From NCBI RefSeq assembly GCF_900100355.1, contig NZ_FNFH01000002.1, positions 682,001 to 746,000 of the forward strand: 64,000 nt of DNA, read 5' to 3'. This DNA is from Microbulbifer yueqingensis (GTDB taxonomy: Bacteria > Pseudomonadota > Gammaproteobacteria > Pseudomonadales > Cellvibrionaceae). The notes under the pieces were generated by a model that worked only from the letters and a program-made list of their open reading frames with translations, had not been told where the DNA came from and did no database searches. Of the stretch, positions 1-8,845 are shown piece by piece (the stretch's first letter is position 1; each line of letters begins with the position of its first letter). Position numbers and translations under genes: made by a program.

Positions 1-21
1 TCCTCCCCCGAGGGGGGAGGA
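1..21. other. GC-rich hairpin at window edge
   Basis: A perfect 9-bp inverted repeat (TCCTCCCCC / GGGGGAGGA) around a GAG loop, followed by more G-rich sequence. There is no T-run on either side, so it is not a clear intrinsic terminator. It lies downstream of the glucokinase gene and could mark the end of that transcript. Confidence 0.35.
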
Positions 22-108
22 GGGGGGAGAAACAGCGGCGCGCCCTGACCGGGCGTCCCGTTACACCGTAACTCGTCTGGCTATCTCGACAAAAATCTCA
101 TCTACGGC

Positions 109-1071
109 TCAGCGGTCAAGCTGGGCCGCCGCCCCCAACAGGGCCTGGAAGCCGGCATTCAACGTGTATACCGGCACCGTCAGCATCCAGTCACGCAGGC
201 GCCCCTTGGCAAGGAAACGCTGCTCGAACTCGCTCTCGGGGAGCAGGGTCTCAATCCGCGGCAGTATGCCCCCGCCCAGGAAGATCCCGCCCCGGGCCGC
301 AAAGTAGGCAGCCACATCGCCGGCGGTAGCGCCGAGCAGGTTGAGGAAATCGATCAGCGTCTCGCGACACATAGGATCGGTGCCCTCCAGCCCCCGCGCG
401 CTGACATCCGGCGGGGTCAGCGCCTCTGCCCGGTGCCCGTTCAGTTCGCACACCGCGCGATAGAGGTTGACCAGCCCGCTGCCGGACAGGATCCACTCGT
501 TGAATACCGGCTGCTGCTCGCGCAGCAGTATGCCCAGTAACTGCAGCTCGCGCTCGGTGGATACCGGCAGGTTGGCATGGCCACCCTCGCCCGCCACCAC
601 GTGATGGCGCCCATCGGCGCGAATCAGGCCAGCCACCCCCAGGCCGGTACCCGGCCCCAGGACGGCCATGGTGGCACCCTCGACCCGCGGGGCATCCCGC
701 AGCACCTTGAAGTCCTTGTCGCCGAGCAGCGGCAGCGACAGTGCCAGGGCGGCAAAATCGTTCATCAGCTGCACCTCGGCCAAACCGTGGCGGACCCGCA
801 AGCCGGCGGCATCGATATGCCAGCCCAGGTTGGTCATATAGACCTTGCCGCCGGTGTCATTCTTTTCGACCGGCCCGGCACAGGCGATGCATGCCCGCCG
901 CGGTACCGGCTGCTCCAGTTCCCCCAGCCAGTGCTGCAGCGCGTCATCGAAGCCGCCGAACTCGCGACAGTTCACCACCCTGAGCGCCTCCAGCGCATAG
1001 CCCGAGGCGGTGGGTGTGGCAATGGCAAAGCGGGCATTGGTGCCGCCTATATCCGCGACGATACTTGTCAT
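109..1071 (-). CDS. glk: Glucokinase
   Basis: Cytoplasmic enzyme that phosphorylates glucose to glucose-6-phosphate with ATP. The 320-residue protein matches the length of E. coli-type Glk (about 321). It begins with the phosphate-binding motif DIGGTNARFA (residues 7-16) and has a second glycine-rich segment, LGPGTGLG, near residue 138, both typical of the family. It starts at an ATG. It is the last gene on the strand after malK, malE-malF and malG, about 170 bp behind malG, so it probably phosphorylates glucose released from the imported oligosaccharide. No hydrolase or phosphorylase that would release the glucose is in view. Family assignment is firm; the metabolic link is inferred from position. 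Confidence 0.93.
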   Translation of the reverse strand: MTSIVADIGGTNARFAIATPTASGYALEALRVVNCREFGGFDDALQHWLGELEQPVPRRACIACAGPVEKNDTGGKVYMTNLGWHIDAAGLRVRHGLAEVQLMNDFAALALSLPLLGDKDFKVLRDAPRVEGATMAVLGPGTGLGVAGLIRADGRHHVVAGEGGHANLPVSTERELQLLGILLREQQPVFNEWILSGSGLVNLYRAVCELNGHRAEALTPPDVSARGLEGTDPMCRETLIDFLNLLGATAGDVAAYFAARGGIFLGGGILPRIETLLPESEFEQRFLAKGRLRDWMLTVPVYTLNAGFQALLGAAAQLDR

Positions 1072-1243
1072 GTTGCTTCCTGTTGTCTCCCGGATTCAGC
1101 GGGCGCGTAAGTTAAGGTGCTCGCCCGGCTAATTCCAGCGGTTATGTACACTTTTCCTGCAGCTGTCGGTCCGGCTCCGGTCCCGCAACGGACGCCCCCG
1201 GCAATTGTAATAGGCTCTCGCCCCGCGTCCGGCAACCGGCGTC

Positions 1244-2182
1244 CTAGCCCTTCACCGCTCCCGACGAGAGCCCCGCCACAAGGAAGCGCTGCAGGGACAG
1301 GAACAGCAGGATCACCGGCAGTGATACCAGGATGGCGCCGGCAGCGAAGTAGCCCCATTCCGATGCGTAGTCACTGACGAAGAACCTCAGCCCCACGGGC
1401 ACGGTATAGAGCGCCTCGTCATCCATGAAGATGGAAGCGAGGATAAACTCGTTCCACGCGGTCATGAATGAGAAGAGCCCGGTGACCGCAATGGCCGGGC
1501 GCGCCAGCGGCAGGATTATGCGGTAGAAGATGGTGAAGCGGGACGCCCCCTCCAGGAGGGCGGATTCCTCGATCTCGTAAGGCAGGGTGTCGAAATATCC
1601 CTTGAGCATCCACACGCAGAAAGGCAGCGCGGTAATGGCGTAGACCAGGACCAGCCCCAGCCAGCTGTTGCCGAGCCCCAGCCACTGCACCACGATCACA
1701 TAGAGCGGGATCAGCATCAGCACTGCCGGGAACATCTGCGAAATCAGGAACAGTACCAGTCCCCGGTCCCGTCCGGGAAAACTGAAGCGCGAGAAGGCAT
1801 AGGCCGCTGAGCAGGCCAGGGCCAGCCCCACCAGGGTGGTGCCCAGAGACACCACCAGGCTGTTCAGTAACCAGCGCAGGAACGGCTGCTCCGTCAGCAC
1901 TGCGCGGAAGTTCTCCAGTGACCACTGCTGCGGCAGGGGTATGAGCGCCGCCAACTGCTGCCAGGCAGTCGCGTCCCCGGGCAGCTGCACCAGCTGCAGG
2001 GACTGCTGGCCGGAAAAGGCCAGGCTCACCACCCACAGCAGCGGGTAGACCACCACCGCACCGGCAAACAGCAACAGGGCGAAGCGCCAGCTGAAAATAT
2101 CCGCCGCCGCCCGGCGCACAGGGCCTGCCAGCGGGGACCGAGGTACCGCTGGGCCAGCACTTGAGACCGTACGGCCAGTCAT
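1244..2182 (-). CDS. malG: Maltose-type ABC transporter permease MalG
   Basis: Inner-membrane permease of a carbohydrate ABC importer; it should pair with the MalF half of the upstream fusion and dock on MalK. The 312-residue protein has about six hydrophobic segments. It carries the cytoplasmic EAA-type loop (EIEESALLEGASRF, then ILPLARP), the coupling helix for the ATPase, with ESA in place of EAA. I chose the ATG at 2182, whose first bases overlap the malE-malF stop as ATGA, which fits translational coupling. The frame stays open further upstream, but that extension lacks membrane segments and lies inside malE-malF. The exact sugar cannot be read from sequence; maltose or maltodextrin is the likeliest. 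Confidence 0.88.
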   Translation of the reverse strand: MTGRTVSSAGPAVPRSPLAGPVRRAAADIFSWRFALLLFAGAVVVYPLLWVVSLAFSGQQSLQLVQLPGDATAWQQLAALIPLPQQWSLENFRAVLTEQPFLRWLLNSLVVSLGTTLVGLALACSAAYAFSRFSFPGRDRGLVLFLISQMFPAVLMLIPLYVIVVQWLGLGNSWLGLVLVYAITALPFCVWMLKGYFDTLPYEIEESALLEGASRFTIFYRIILPLARPAIAVTGLFSFMTAWNEFILASIFMDDEALYTVPVGLRFFVSDYASEWGYFAAGAILVSLPVILLFLSLQRFLVAGLSSGAVKG

Positions 2183-4446
2183 CGCGCCGCCTCCAGTGTC
2201 CGCGACACCCGCATCTGCCACATCGCGTATGCGAACAGCAGCGCCAGGATCACCATGGAGTAGGCCGCGGCATAGGCGTACTGGTATTTTTCGAAACCGA
2301 TACGGAATGCCTTTGTGATCAGGATGTCGTTGGCACCCGCCGGGGCGCCGTCGCTGACCAGGTAGATGACATTGAACATATTGAAGGTCCACACCACCGA
2401 CAGGATGATTGCCGGCACCAGCACCGGCTTCAGCAGCGGCAGGGTGATGGCGCGGAACTGGCACCAGCGGCCGGCGCCCTCCACCCGGGCCGCCTCGTAG
2501 AGATCCCGCGGTATCGACTGCAACCCGCCCAGGATCACCACCATCATGAAGGGGATGCTGAGCCAGACATTGGTCACCAGGCCGGTCATGAAACTCGCAC
2601 CGACCGAATCGAACCAGGCCACCGGCGCCAGCCCGACCACCTGCAGCGCCTGGTTGACGACCCCGAACTGCGGGTGGAACATGCCCTTCCACACCAGTGC
2701 GGTGATGTAGTTGGGAATCGCCCAGGGCAGGATCAGCAACAGGCGGAACCAGGTGCGCCCGAGTATCGGCTTGTCCAGCGCCAGTGCCAGCACCAGCGCC
2801 AGCCCCACTGACAGCACCACGTTGCCGGCGGTCCAGCAGATGGTTACCAGCAGGGTCCAGTAGAAGTTGTCGTAATTGATACTCCGGCCCGCGCCCTCTC
2901 CGTACCAGAAATTCCAGTCACCCAGGATACTGGCGTAGTTGCCCAGTCCCTGCCAGCGCGAGAGGAACGGTGTGTTCTCATTCAGCAGGGTGGTGTCGGT
3001 AAACGAGAGCAGGAAGCCGTACAGCAGGGGGAAAAACACCAGCAGCAGCATGCCCAGCATCGCGGGCAGGATGTAGACATAGGCCGTGCGGTGTTCGCGC
3101 CAGGCGGCGGCGATCCGCCGGCGCCGGCGCAGGGCCGGTGAGAGGGCCGCCAGCGCCAGCAACGCCAGCCCGAGCCATGCCCAGGCCGGAATGGATCGTG
3201 GCCTGCCGGCCCTGTCCCCCGCCGCCTGCAGGTTCGCCACGTCGCGCCGGATCTCCCGCTGCAGCCGCTGCAGCTCACCCGCGGGACTGGCGGAACCCTT
3301 CACCACTTTGTTCAGGGCCTTCTCCAGCGGTTTCCACAACAGTGTCATCTGCGGCAGGTTGGGGATGGGTACCGCCGTCTCCAGCTGGCGCCGGAAGGCC
3401 ATGGTGTTCGCATCGCGGGCTACTTCGGGATGGGTGTAAGCATTGAGATTGGCCGGCAATTGGCCGCCCGCCATGGCCATGTGCAGGGCAGCGCGCTCGC
3501 CGGTGAGGTAGTTCATCAGCCCCAGGGCCGCCTGCTGCCTGCCGCTCCAGGGAGAGAGGAAGAGACCTTCCACCGCCACCCAGGGCGCCAGCGGCCTGCC
3601 GCTCTCGCTGTTCTGTGGCAGCGGGGCCACAGCATAGTCGATACCCTCGCTGATCTCGCCGAGCAACCAGGGGCCGCTGATGACCATCGCTGCCCGCCCC
3701 TGGTTGAACAGGTTGGTCACCAGGGTGCTGTTGGGCTCCTCGGGCAGGATGCCCTCTTCCCGGACCCAGCGTGCCAGCTGCTCCAGCGAGCGAACATTGC
3801 CGGGACTGTCGAGCGCCAGCCGGCCGTCGGCATCGAAAGGGCCACTGCCGAAACTGTTCAGCAGGGCACCGTGGAAAAAGGGCTCGGTATAGCTGTAGGC
3901 GAGCCCGAAACGGCCGCGCCGGCGGTCGGTCCGGGCCCGGGCCAGCGCCAGCAATTCGTCGGTGGTCTCCGGGGCATGCCGCACCAGTGCGCGGTTATAG
4001 ATCAGCGCCGTGCTCTTGAAGTTGAACGGCAGGCCGTAAAGGCGACCCTCGAAGCGCATTGCCTCCACCAGGCTGGGAGGAAAGCGTGCGAGAACCCGCG
4101 CGGGCACCAGGTCATCGACCGGTGCAACCGTATTGCCGGCGCGCGCCCAGCCGCCGATGCGGTCATGACCAAAGATAAACAGGTCCGGCCCCTGCCCCCT
4201 GGGCAGGGCCGCGGAGAGCTTGTCGGCAAAACTGCCGAAGGGAACCGCCAGGGCCTTCACGCGGGCGTCCGGCTGGTTGCGGTTGTAGTCCTCCAGCAGC
4301 TGCTCCAGCGCCCGTCGCTCCTCGCCGCGGTAACCGTGCCAGAGCAGCAACTCCTCGCGAGGCTGGGCGTACACCAGCTGGGCCACCAGGGCCAGCAAAA
4401 GCAGGAACACCTGGCCCAGTAGCCTGGTGGCCGAAGTCTCGATCAC
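2179..4446 (-). CDS. Fused solute-binding protein and permease (MalE-MalF)
   Basis: One 755-residue protein joins two normally separate importer parts. Residues 1-27 look like a signal sequence or anchor ending VYA. Residues 30-405 are an extracellular sugar-binding domain (LLLWHGY start, a GLPFNFKSTALIYN segment, AAMVISGPW near 252-260). Residues 420-439 are a transmembrane linker, and 455-750 are a MalF-like permease with the EAA loop EAARVEGAGRW at 651-661 followed by LPLLKP. The large periplasmic loop that E. coli MalF uses to contact MalE seems short here. It begins at GTG, overlapping the malK stop (GTGA), and overlaps malG at its end. No free binding protein is encoded nearby, so this is probably the only receptor for the importer. 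A MalE-MalF fusion is known from Bdellovibrio. Confidence 0.87.
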   Translation of the reverse strand: MIETSATRLLGQVFLLLLALVAQLVYAQPREELLLWHGYRGEERRALEQLLEDYNRNQPDARVKALAVPFGSFADKLSAALPRGQGPDLFIFGHDRIGGWARAGNTVAPVDDLVPARVLARFPPSLVEAMRFEGRLYGLPFNFKSTALIYNRALVRHAPETTDELLALARARTDRRRGRFGLAYSYTEPFFHGALLNSFGSGPFDADGRLALDSPGNVRSLEQLARWVREEGILPEEPNSTLVTNLFNQGRAAMVISGPWLLGEISEGIDYAVAPLPQNSESGRPLAPWVAVEGLFLSPWSGRQQAALGLMNYLTGERAALHMAMAGGQLPANLNAYTHPEVARDANTMAFRRQLETAVPIPNLPQMTLLWKPLEKALNKVVKGSASPAGELQRLQREIRRDVANLQAAGDRAGRPRSIPAWAWLGLALLALAALSPALRRRRRIAAAWREHRTAYVYILPAMLGMLLLVFFPLLYGFLLSFTDTTLLNENTPFLSRWQGLGNYASILGDWNFWYGEGAGRSINYDNFYWTLLVTICWTAGNVVLSVGLALVLALALDKPILGRTWFRLLLILPWAIPNYITALVWKGMFHPQFGVVNQALQVVGLAPVAWFDSVGASFMTGLVTNVWLSIPFMMVVILGGLQSIPRDLYEAARVEGAGRWCQFRAITLPLLKPVLVPAIILSVVWTFNMFNVIYLVSDGAPAGANDILITKAFRIGFEKYQYAYAAAYSMVILALLFAYAMWQMRVSRTLEAAR

Positions 4447-5546
4447 AGCGCCGGCTCCGCGCTCTCCACCGGCTGGGACAAGCGGATGCGCCGCTGGCTG
4501 TCAGCATCAAACAGGTAGGCCGCACGCGGATCAAAGGCGAGCTCGATGGTTTCGCCGGCCGCCAGCGGCCGCAGGCCGGGAAGGCGCGCCACCATGCGCG
4601 TATCACCCTCGCCGAGGTGCACCAGCATCTCGGCACCCAGGGTCTCCACCATCTCGATGGCGGCGCGCAGGCGCGGCCAATGGGCCGGTGCAGCCGCGGC
4701 GTACTCGAGCTTTTCCGGGCGCAGTCCCAGCAGGAGTTCGCCGGGCAGGCCCTCGAGGCCTGCCAGGGGCACCTCCAGTACAGCATTCCTCAGCGCCCGC
4801 CCCAGGTTTTGCACCGCAACGATATTCATCGGCGGCGAGCCCATGAACCCGGCCACGAACACATTGTCCGGGTCGCCGTATAGCTCCATGGGTGTGCCCA
4901 CCTGCATAAGCTCGCCCCCGTTGAGGATGGCGATACGCTGGCCGAGGGTCATGGCCTCAACCTGGTCGTGGGTCACGTAGACGGAAGTGGTGGCAAACTC
5001 CCTGTGCAGGCGGCCGATATTGCCGCGCATCTGCACCCGCAGCTCGGCATCCAGGTTGGAGAGGGGCTCATCGAACAGGAACACCTGCGGGTCCCGCACC
5101 ATCGCGCGGCCCAGGGCCACCCGCTGGCACTGCCCGCCGGACAGCTGGCCGGGCCTGCGCCCGAGCAGCCCGGTGAGGCCGAGGGTTTCCGCCGCGCGCT
5201 CAACCTTCGTGCGGATCTGCGCTTGCGGCTCCCTGCGCACCCGCAGGCCGAAGGCCATGTTCTCGAATACGGTCATGTGCGGGTAGAGGGCGTAGTTCTG
5301 GAACACCATGGCCACGTCGCGCTCACCCGGTGGCACCCGGTTGACCAGCCGATCGCCAATCCACAACTCACCTGCAGTCACCGACTCCAGGCCGGCGATC
5401 ATGCGCAGCGTGGTGGACTTGCCGCAGCCGGACGGGCCCACCAGCACCATGAACTCCCCGTCGCGCACGGACAGGTCGAGTCCCGGCACCGTCGGCGGGC
5501 TGTCGGGATACTGTTTGACGACCCGCCTGAACTCAATACGGGCCAC
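4443..5546 (-). CDS. malK: Sugar ABC transporter ATP-binding protein MalK/UgpC-type
   Basis: Cytoplasmic ATPase that drives sugar import through the MalF-MalG pore. The 367 residues contain Walker A GPSGCGKST (37-45), the Q-loop VFQNYALYPHM, the signature LSGGQ (135-139), Walker B VFLFDE (155-160), a D-loop and the switch histidine at 193. The C-terminal third is the TOBE/regulatory domain found in MalK and UgpC subfamily members (ends near 367 versus 371 in E. coli MalK). The start is GTG and the gene leads the operon, coupled to malE-malF by a GTGA overlap. MalK-type ATPases often energise several related importers, so it may serve other permeases too. Confidence 0.9.
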   Translation of the reverse strand: MARIEFRRVVKQYPDSPPTVPGLDLSVRDGEFMVLVGPSGCGKSTTLRMIAGLESVTAGELWIGDRLVNRVPPGERDVAMVFQNYALYPHMTVFENMAFGLRVRREPQAQIRTKVERAAETLGLTGLLGRRPGQLSGGQCQRVALGRAMVRDPQVFLFDEPLSNLDAELRVQMRGNIGRLHREFATTSVYVTHDQVEAMTLGQRIAILNGGELMQVGTPMELYGDPDNVFVAGFMGSPPMNIVAVQNLGRALRNAVLEVPLAGLEGLPGELLLGLRPEKLEYAAAAPAHWPRLRAAIEMVETLGAEMLVHLGEGDTRMVARLPGLRPLAAGETIELAFDPRAAYLFDADSQRRIRLSQPVESAEPAL

Positions 5547-6008
5547 GGCAACACCTCGCGGTGGCGCGGACGCCGGTCGGGAACTGGGAGCTGGGTATAT
5601 TCATCGACGCTAGGCTTCGTCTTCTTATGTTTCGGGCACAACAATCGCACAAAAATAGTGCCATGCAACGGCCCCTGGGGCAGCCGGCTATTCTTTACCG
5701 CCGACCGCACCGCGGCATCCACCCCGTACAGGGCGTAGGCCTGCCGTTCCGGGCGGCTGCATGACCGGTGGCATGGCAAGGGACTTGTGGCGAAATCCAC
5801 GCTGATCCGGGCCGACAGAGGGGTGCCGGCAAAGACCGGGACAATAAATGAACACCTCCAAAAGGTCAATTTTTAGACAGCCGCGTAGGCACACTGCCTT
5901 CCAGCGAGCTGTCGAGCAACCGCCGCCCTGATTGAATTGGGCATGGGGTTCCCCCACTCCGCCGGGTTAGAATCATCGCCCGTACAAACATAACAAGGGG
6001 AAACCGCC
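5547..6008. other. Divergent intergenic region between malK and the amidohydrolase
   Basis: A 462-bp gap between divergently transcribed genes. It holds a plausible malK promoter (listed separately) and, just before the plus-strand gene, a TAGAAT hexamer at 5968-5973 and an AAGGGG ribosome-binding site near 5995. I found no convincing small gene and no clear palindromic operator of the LacI/MalR type. Confidence 0.4.
5624..5652 (-). promoter_or_regulatory. Putative sigma70 promoter for the malK operon
   Basis: On the minus strand TTGTGC (5652-5647) and CATAAG (5629-5624) are separated by 17 bp, about 80 bp before the malK GTG. The match to consensus is moderate. Position and spacing are the main support. 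Confidence 0.3.
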
Positions 6009-7307
6009 GTGAAAAAAGCGTTCCTGTCACTGGCCATCGGCGCGTCGCTGGGCGCCGCCATCCCGGTCACCGCCGCCGAGCCAGGCAAGCTGCTGGACAA
6101 AACCGAGGGCAAGGTGATCGAGTGGCGCCGCCACCTCCACCAGAACCCGGAACTGGGCAACCGCGAGTTCGAGACCGCCAAATACGTGGCTCGCCACCTG
6201 AAATCGCTGGGGATCGAGGTGGAGACCGGCGTCGCCCATACCGGGGTGGTGGGACTCCTGAAGGGCGGGAAGCCCGGACCTACGGTGGCGCTGCGCGCGG
6301 ACATGGATGCCCTGCCGGTGACCGAGCAGGTGGACCTGCCGTTTGCCTCAAAGGTGAAGACCACTTTTAACGGTGAGGAAGTGGGCGTGATGCACGCCTG
6401 CGGCCACGATACCCATGTGGCCATGCTGATGGGTGCCGCCGAGGTGCTCGCCGCAATGCGCGATGAACTCCAGGGCAATGTGCTGTTCGTGTTCCAGCCC
6501 GCCGAGGAGGGTGCCCCCGAGGGCGAGGAAGGCGGCGCAGAGCTGATGCTGGAGGAGGGACTGTTCAGGAAATACAAGCCGGAGGTCGCCTTCGGCCAGC
6601 ACGTTACCTCCAACCTGCCGGTGGGCGTGATCGGCTATCGCTCGGGCCCGCTGATGGCCAGTTCCGACAAGTTCCGCATCATGGTGAAGGGCCGCCAGAC
6701 CCACGGTTCCCGTCCCTGGGGAGGGGTCGACCCTATTACCGCGGCGGCGCAGATCGTGATGGGTACCCAGACCATTGTCAGCCGCCAGATAGATATCACC
6801 AAAGAACCGGCGGTGGTCTCCTTCGGCAAGATCGACGGCGGGGTGCGCAACAACATCATTCCCGATGAGGTGGAGCTGGTGGGTACCATCCGCAACTTCG
6901 ACATGGACAACCGCCAGCAGATTTTCAAGCGGCTGAAAATTACCGCCGACCATATCGCCCGGGCCAGTGGCGCCGAGGCGGAGGTGACCATCTACGAAGG
7001 CTACCCGGTCACGGTCAACAACCCCGAACTTACCCGGGAGGCGCTGCCCGTCCTGCGCGAAGTGGCCGGTGAGCAGAAGGTCATGGAGATCCCCAAGATC
7101 ACCGGGGCCGAGGACTTCTCCTTCTTCGCCAACGAGGTGCCCGGCTTCTACTACTTCCTGGGCGTAACCCCGGAGGGGAAAGACCCGGCAGCCGCCCCCA
7201 GCAACCACTCGCCGCGGTTCTATGTGGATGAGGCAGCGCTGGAAGTCGGCACCGAGGCCCTGACCCGGCTGGCTCTCGACTACATGCAGAAGTACAGTCG
7301 CGACTAA
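6009..7307 (+). CDS. Secreted M20D-family amidohydrolase
   Basis: Predicted metal-dependent amidohydrolase of the M20D (hippurate/IAA-amino-acid hydrolase-like) family, 432 residues. A signal peptide (MKKAFLSLAIGASLGAAIPV, cut near TAA) sends it to the periplasm. The metal-binding motif HACGHDTH lies at about 129-136, an acidic pair follows in QPAEEGAPEG, and HGSRPWGG in the lid domain is typical. It starts at GTG behind an AAGGGG ribosome-binding site. Likely substrates are N-acyl amino acids or short amides, but the sequence does not say which. It reads toward ectB, 260 bp away, and need not be co-transcribed with it. Many M20D enzymes are cytoplasmic, so the signal peptide is notable. Confidence 0.85.
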   Translation: MKKAFLSLAIGASLGAAIPVTAAEPGKLLDKTEGKVIEWRRHLHQNPELGNREFETAKYVARHLKSLGIEVETGVAHTGVVGLLKGGKPGPTVALRADMDALPVTEQVDLPFASKVKTTFNGEEVGVMHACGHDTHVAMLMGAAEVLAAMRDELQGNVLFVFQPAEEGAPEGEEGGAELMLEEGLFRKYKPEVAFGQHVTSNLPVGVIGYRSGPLMASSDKFRIMVKGRQTHGSRPWGGVDPITAAAQIVMGTQTIVSRQIDITKEPAVVSFGKIDGGVRNNIIPDEVELVGTIRNFDMDNRQQIFKRLKITADHIARASGAEAEVTIYEGYPVTVNNPELTREALPVLREVAGEQKVMEIPKITGAEDFSFFANEVPGFYYFLGVTPEGKDPAAAPSNHSPRFYVDEAALEVGTEALTRLALDYMQKYSRD

Positions 7308-7328
7308 CTTTACCCTGCCATGACACCA

Positions 7329-7350
7329 CCCGGGGCCGCGGGGCCCCGGG
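7329..7350. other. GC-rich hairpin after the amidohydrolase gene
   Basis: A 9-bp stem CCCGGGGCC / GGCCCCGGG with loop GCGG lies about 20 bp past the amidohydrolase stop. It lacks a T-tract, so it is at best a weak or factor-dependent terminator. Confidence 0.3.
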
Positions 7351-7567
7351 GCTCCCCTCCTGCACTGGCCGTACGCCGCTTTCGAAACTAACCTTCTGCA
7401 ATGATGCGAGGCTTTTGGCGCCAGCGCCGTGCCTCGCCAACCCGGCGCACCGGCCAGCCGATCCGGCGTGCAGCGCGACGACCGCGCGCGGCACCACCGA
7501 CACTGGTGCGTGTGGGCCTGGTACCGCCCGGCGGGAATCGCCAGTCAACAAGCAGGGGGCATGCCCT

Positions 7568-8836
7568 ATGCGAATCTTCGAAGAGATGGAATCCGAGGTG
7601 CGCGGCTATGTGCGCTCCTTTCCCACGATATTCGACACCGCCCACGGCTCGGAGATGTTCGATGAGCAGGGCAAGCGCTACCTCGACTTCTTTGCCGGCG
7701 CCGGTACGCTCAATTATGGGCACAACAATCCCCTGATCACCGATGCGCTGATCGCGCACCTACAGCGGGGCGGCATAGTGCACGGGCTGGACAAGGCCAC
7801 GGTAACCAAGCGCGCCTTCCTTACGAAACTGCGCGACACCATCCTCGCGCCGCGCAACCTCCACTACAAGGTACAGTTCACCGGACCCACCGGCACCAAC
7901 GCCGTGGAGACCGCCATGAAGCTGGCGCGCCTGGTGAAGCGCCGCTCGAATATCATCAGCTTCACCAACGGCTATCACGGACTGACCCTGGGCTCACTGG
8001 CCGTCACCGGCAATTACGACTACAAGGACGAGACCTACGGTTCCCGCAGCAACACCGCCTTCATGCCGTACGACGGTTTTCTCGGACCGGACGTGGATAC
8101 CATCGACTACATGCGCCGCTTCCTCGAGGACGGCAGCAGCGGCGTCGACCTCCCCGCAGCGGTGATCCTGGAAACCGTCCAGGGTGAGGGCGGTATCAAT
8201 GTCGCCAGTGTCGAGTGGCTCAAAAAACTGGAATCGCTCTGCCGGGAGTTCGACATCCTGATGATCGTCGACGATATCCAGGTGGGCAATGGCCGCACCG
8301 GCACCTTCTTCAGCTTCGAGCGCGCGGGGATATTTCCCGATATGGTAACCCTGTCGAAATCCATCGGCGGCGGCCTGCCCATGGCCCTGCTGCTGATGCG
8401 CTCGGAACTCGATCAGTGGCAGCCCGGCGAGCATACCGGCACCTTCCGCGGCAATAACCTGGCGTTCGTCGCCGCCACCGAGGCCCTGGCTTACTGGGAA
8501 AGCGACGACCTGTCCCAGGCAGTGCTACGCAACGGCGAGCTGATACAGAAAGAGCTGCAGCGCATTGCTGACAAGTATCCGGAGCTGGATGCCCGCGTGC
8601 GGGGACTGGGAATGGTCTGGGGTATCGAGCTGCCCCAGAGCGGTGTCGCTGGCGCCGCCTCCGCCGAGTGTTTCGAGCGCGGCCTGCTGGTCGAAACCGC
8701 CGGCGACCGCGACCAGGTGCTCAAGCTCCTCCCCTCGCTGCTGATTGAGGAAGAGCTGCTGCGGGAGGGACTCGGCATTATCGACGATGCGCTGGGCGTG
8801 CTGGTGGAGAAACGCCACAAGGCCATCGGCGGGTAG
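7568..8836 (+). CDS. ectB: Diaminobutyrate--2-oxoglutarate aminotransferase (EctB family)
   Basis: PLP enzyme converting aspartate-semialdehyde to L-2,4-diaminobutyrate with glutamate as amino donor. The 422-residue protein follows EctB closely: MESEVRGYVRSFP near the start, FFAGAGTLNYGHNNP (41-55), GPTGTNAVE (106-114), VDDIQVGNGRTG (234-245) and PLP lysine 264 in SKSIGGG. I chose the ATG at 7568 because AGGGGG lies 8 bp upstream and the length then fits the family; the open frame upstream codes for unrelated low-complexity residues. An aspartokinase gene follows after 9 bp. No ectA or ectC is in view, so the product may be diaminobutyrate itself rather than ectoine. Confidence 0.87.
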   Translation: MRIFEEMESEVRGYVRSFPTIFDTAHGSEMFDEQGKRYLDFFAGAGTLNYGHNNPLITDALIAHLQRGGIVHGLDKATVTKRAFLTKLRDTILAPRNLHYKVQFTGPTGTNAVETAMKLARLVKRRSNIISFTNGYHGLTLGSLAVTGNYDYKDETYGSRSNTAFMPYDGFLGPDVDTIDYMRRFLEDGSSGVDLPAAVILETVQGEGGINVASVEWLKKLESLCREFDILMIVDDIQVGNGRTGTFFSFERAGIFPDMVTLSKSIGGGLPMALLLMRSELDQWQPGEHTGTFRGNNLAFVAATEALAYWESDDLSQAVLRNGELIQKELQRIADKYPELDARVRGLGMVWGIELPQSGVAGAASAECFERGLLVETAGDRDQVLKLLPSLLIEEELLREGLGIIDDALGVLVEKRHKAIGG

Positions 8837-8845
8837 GGCTGGCCC

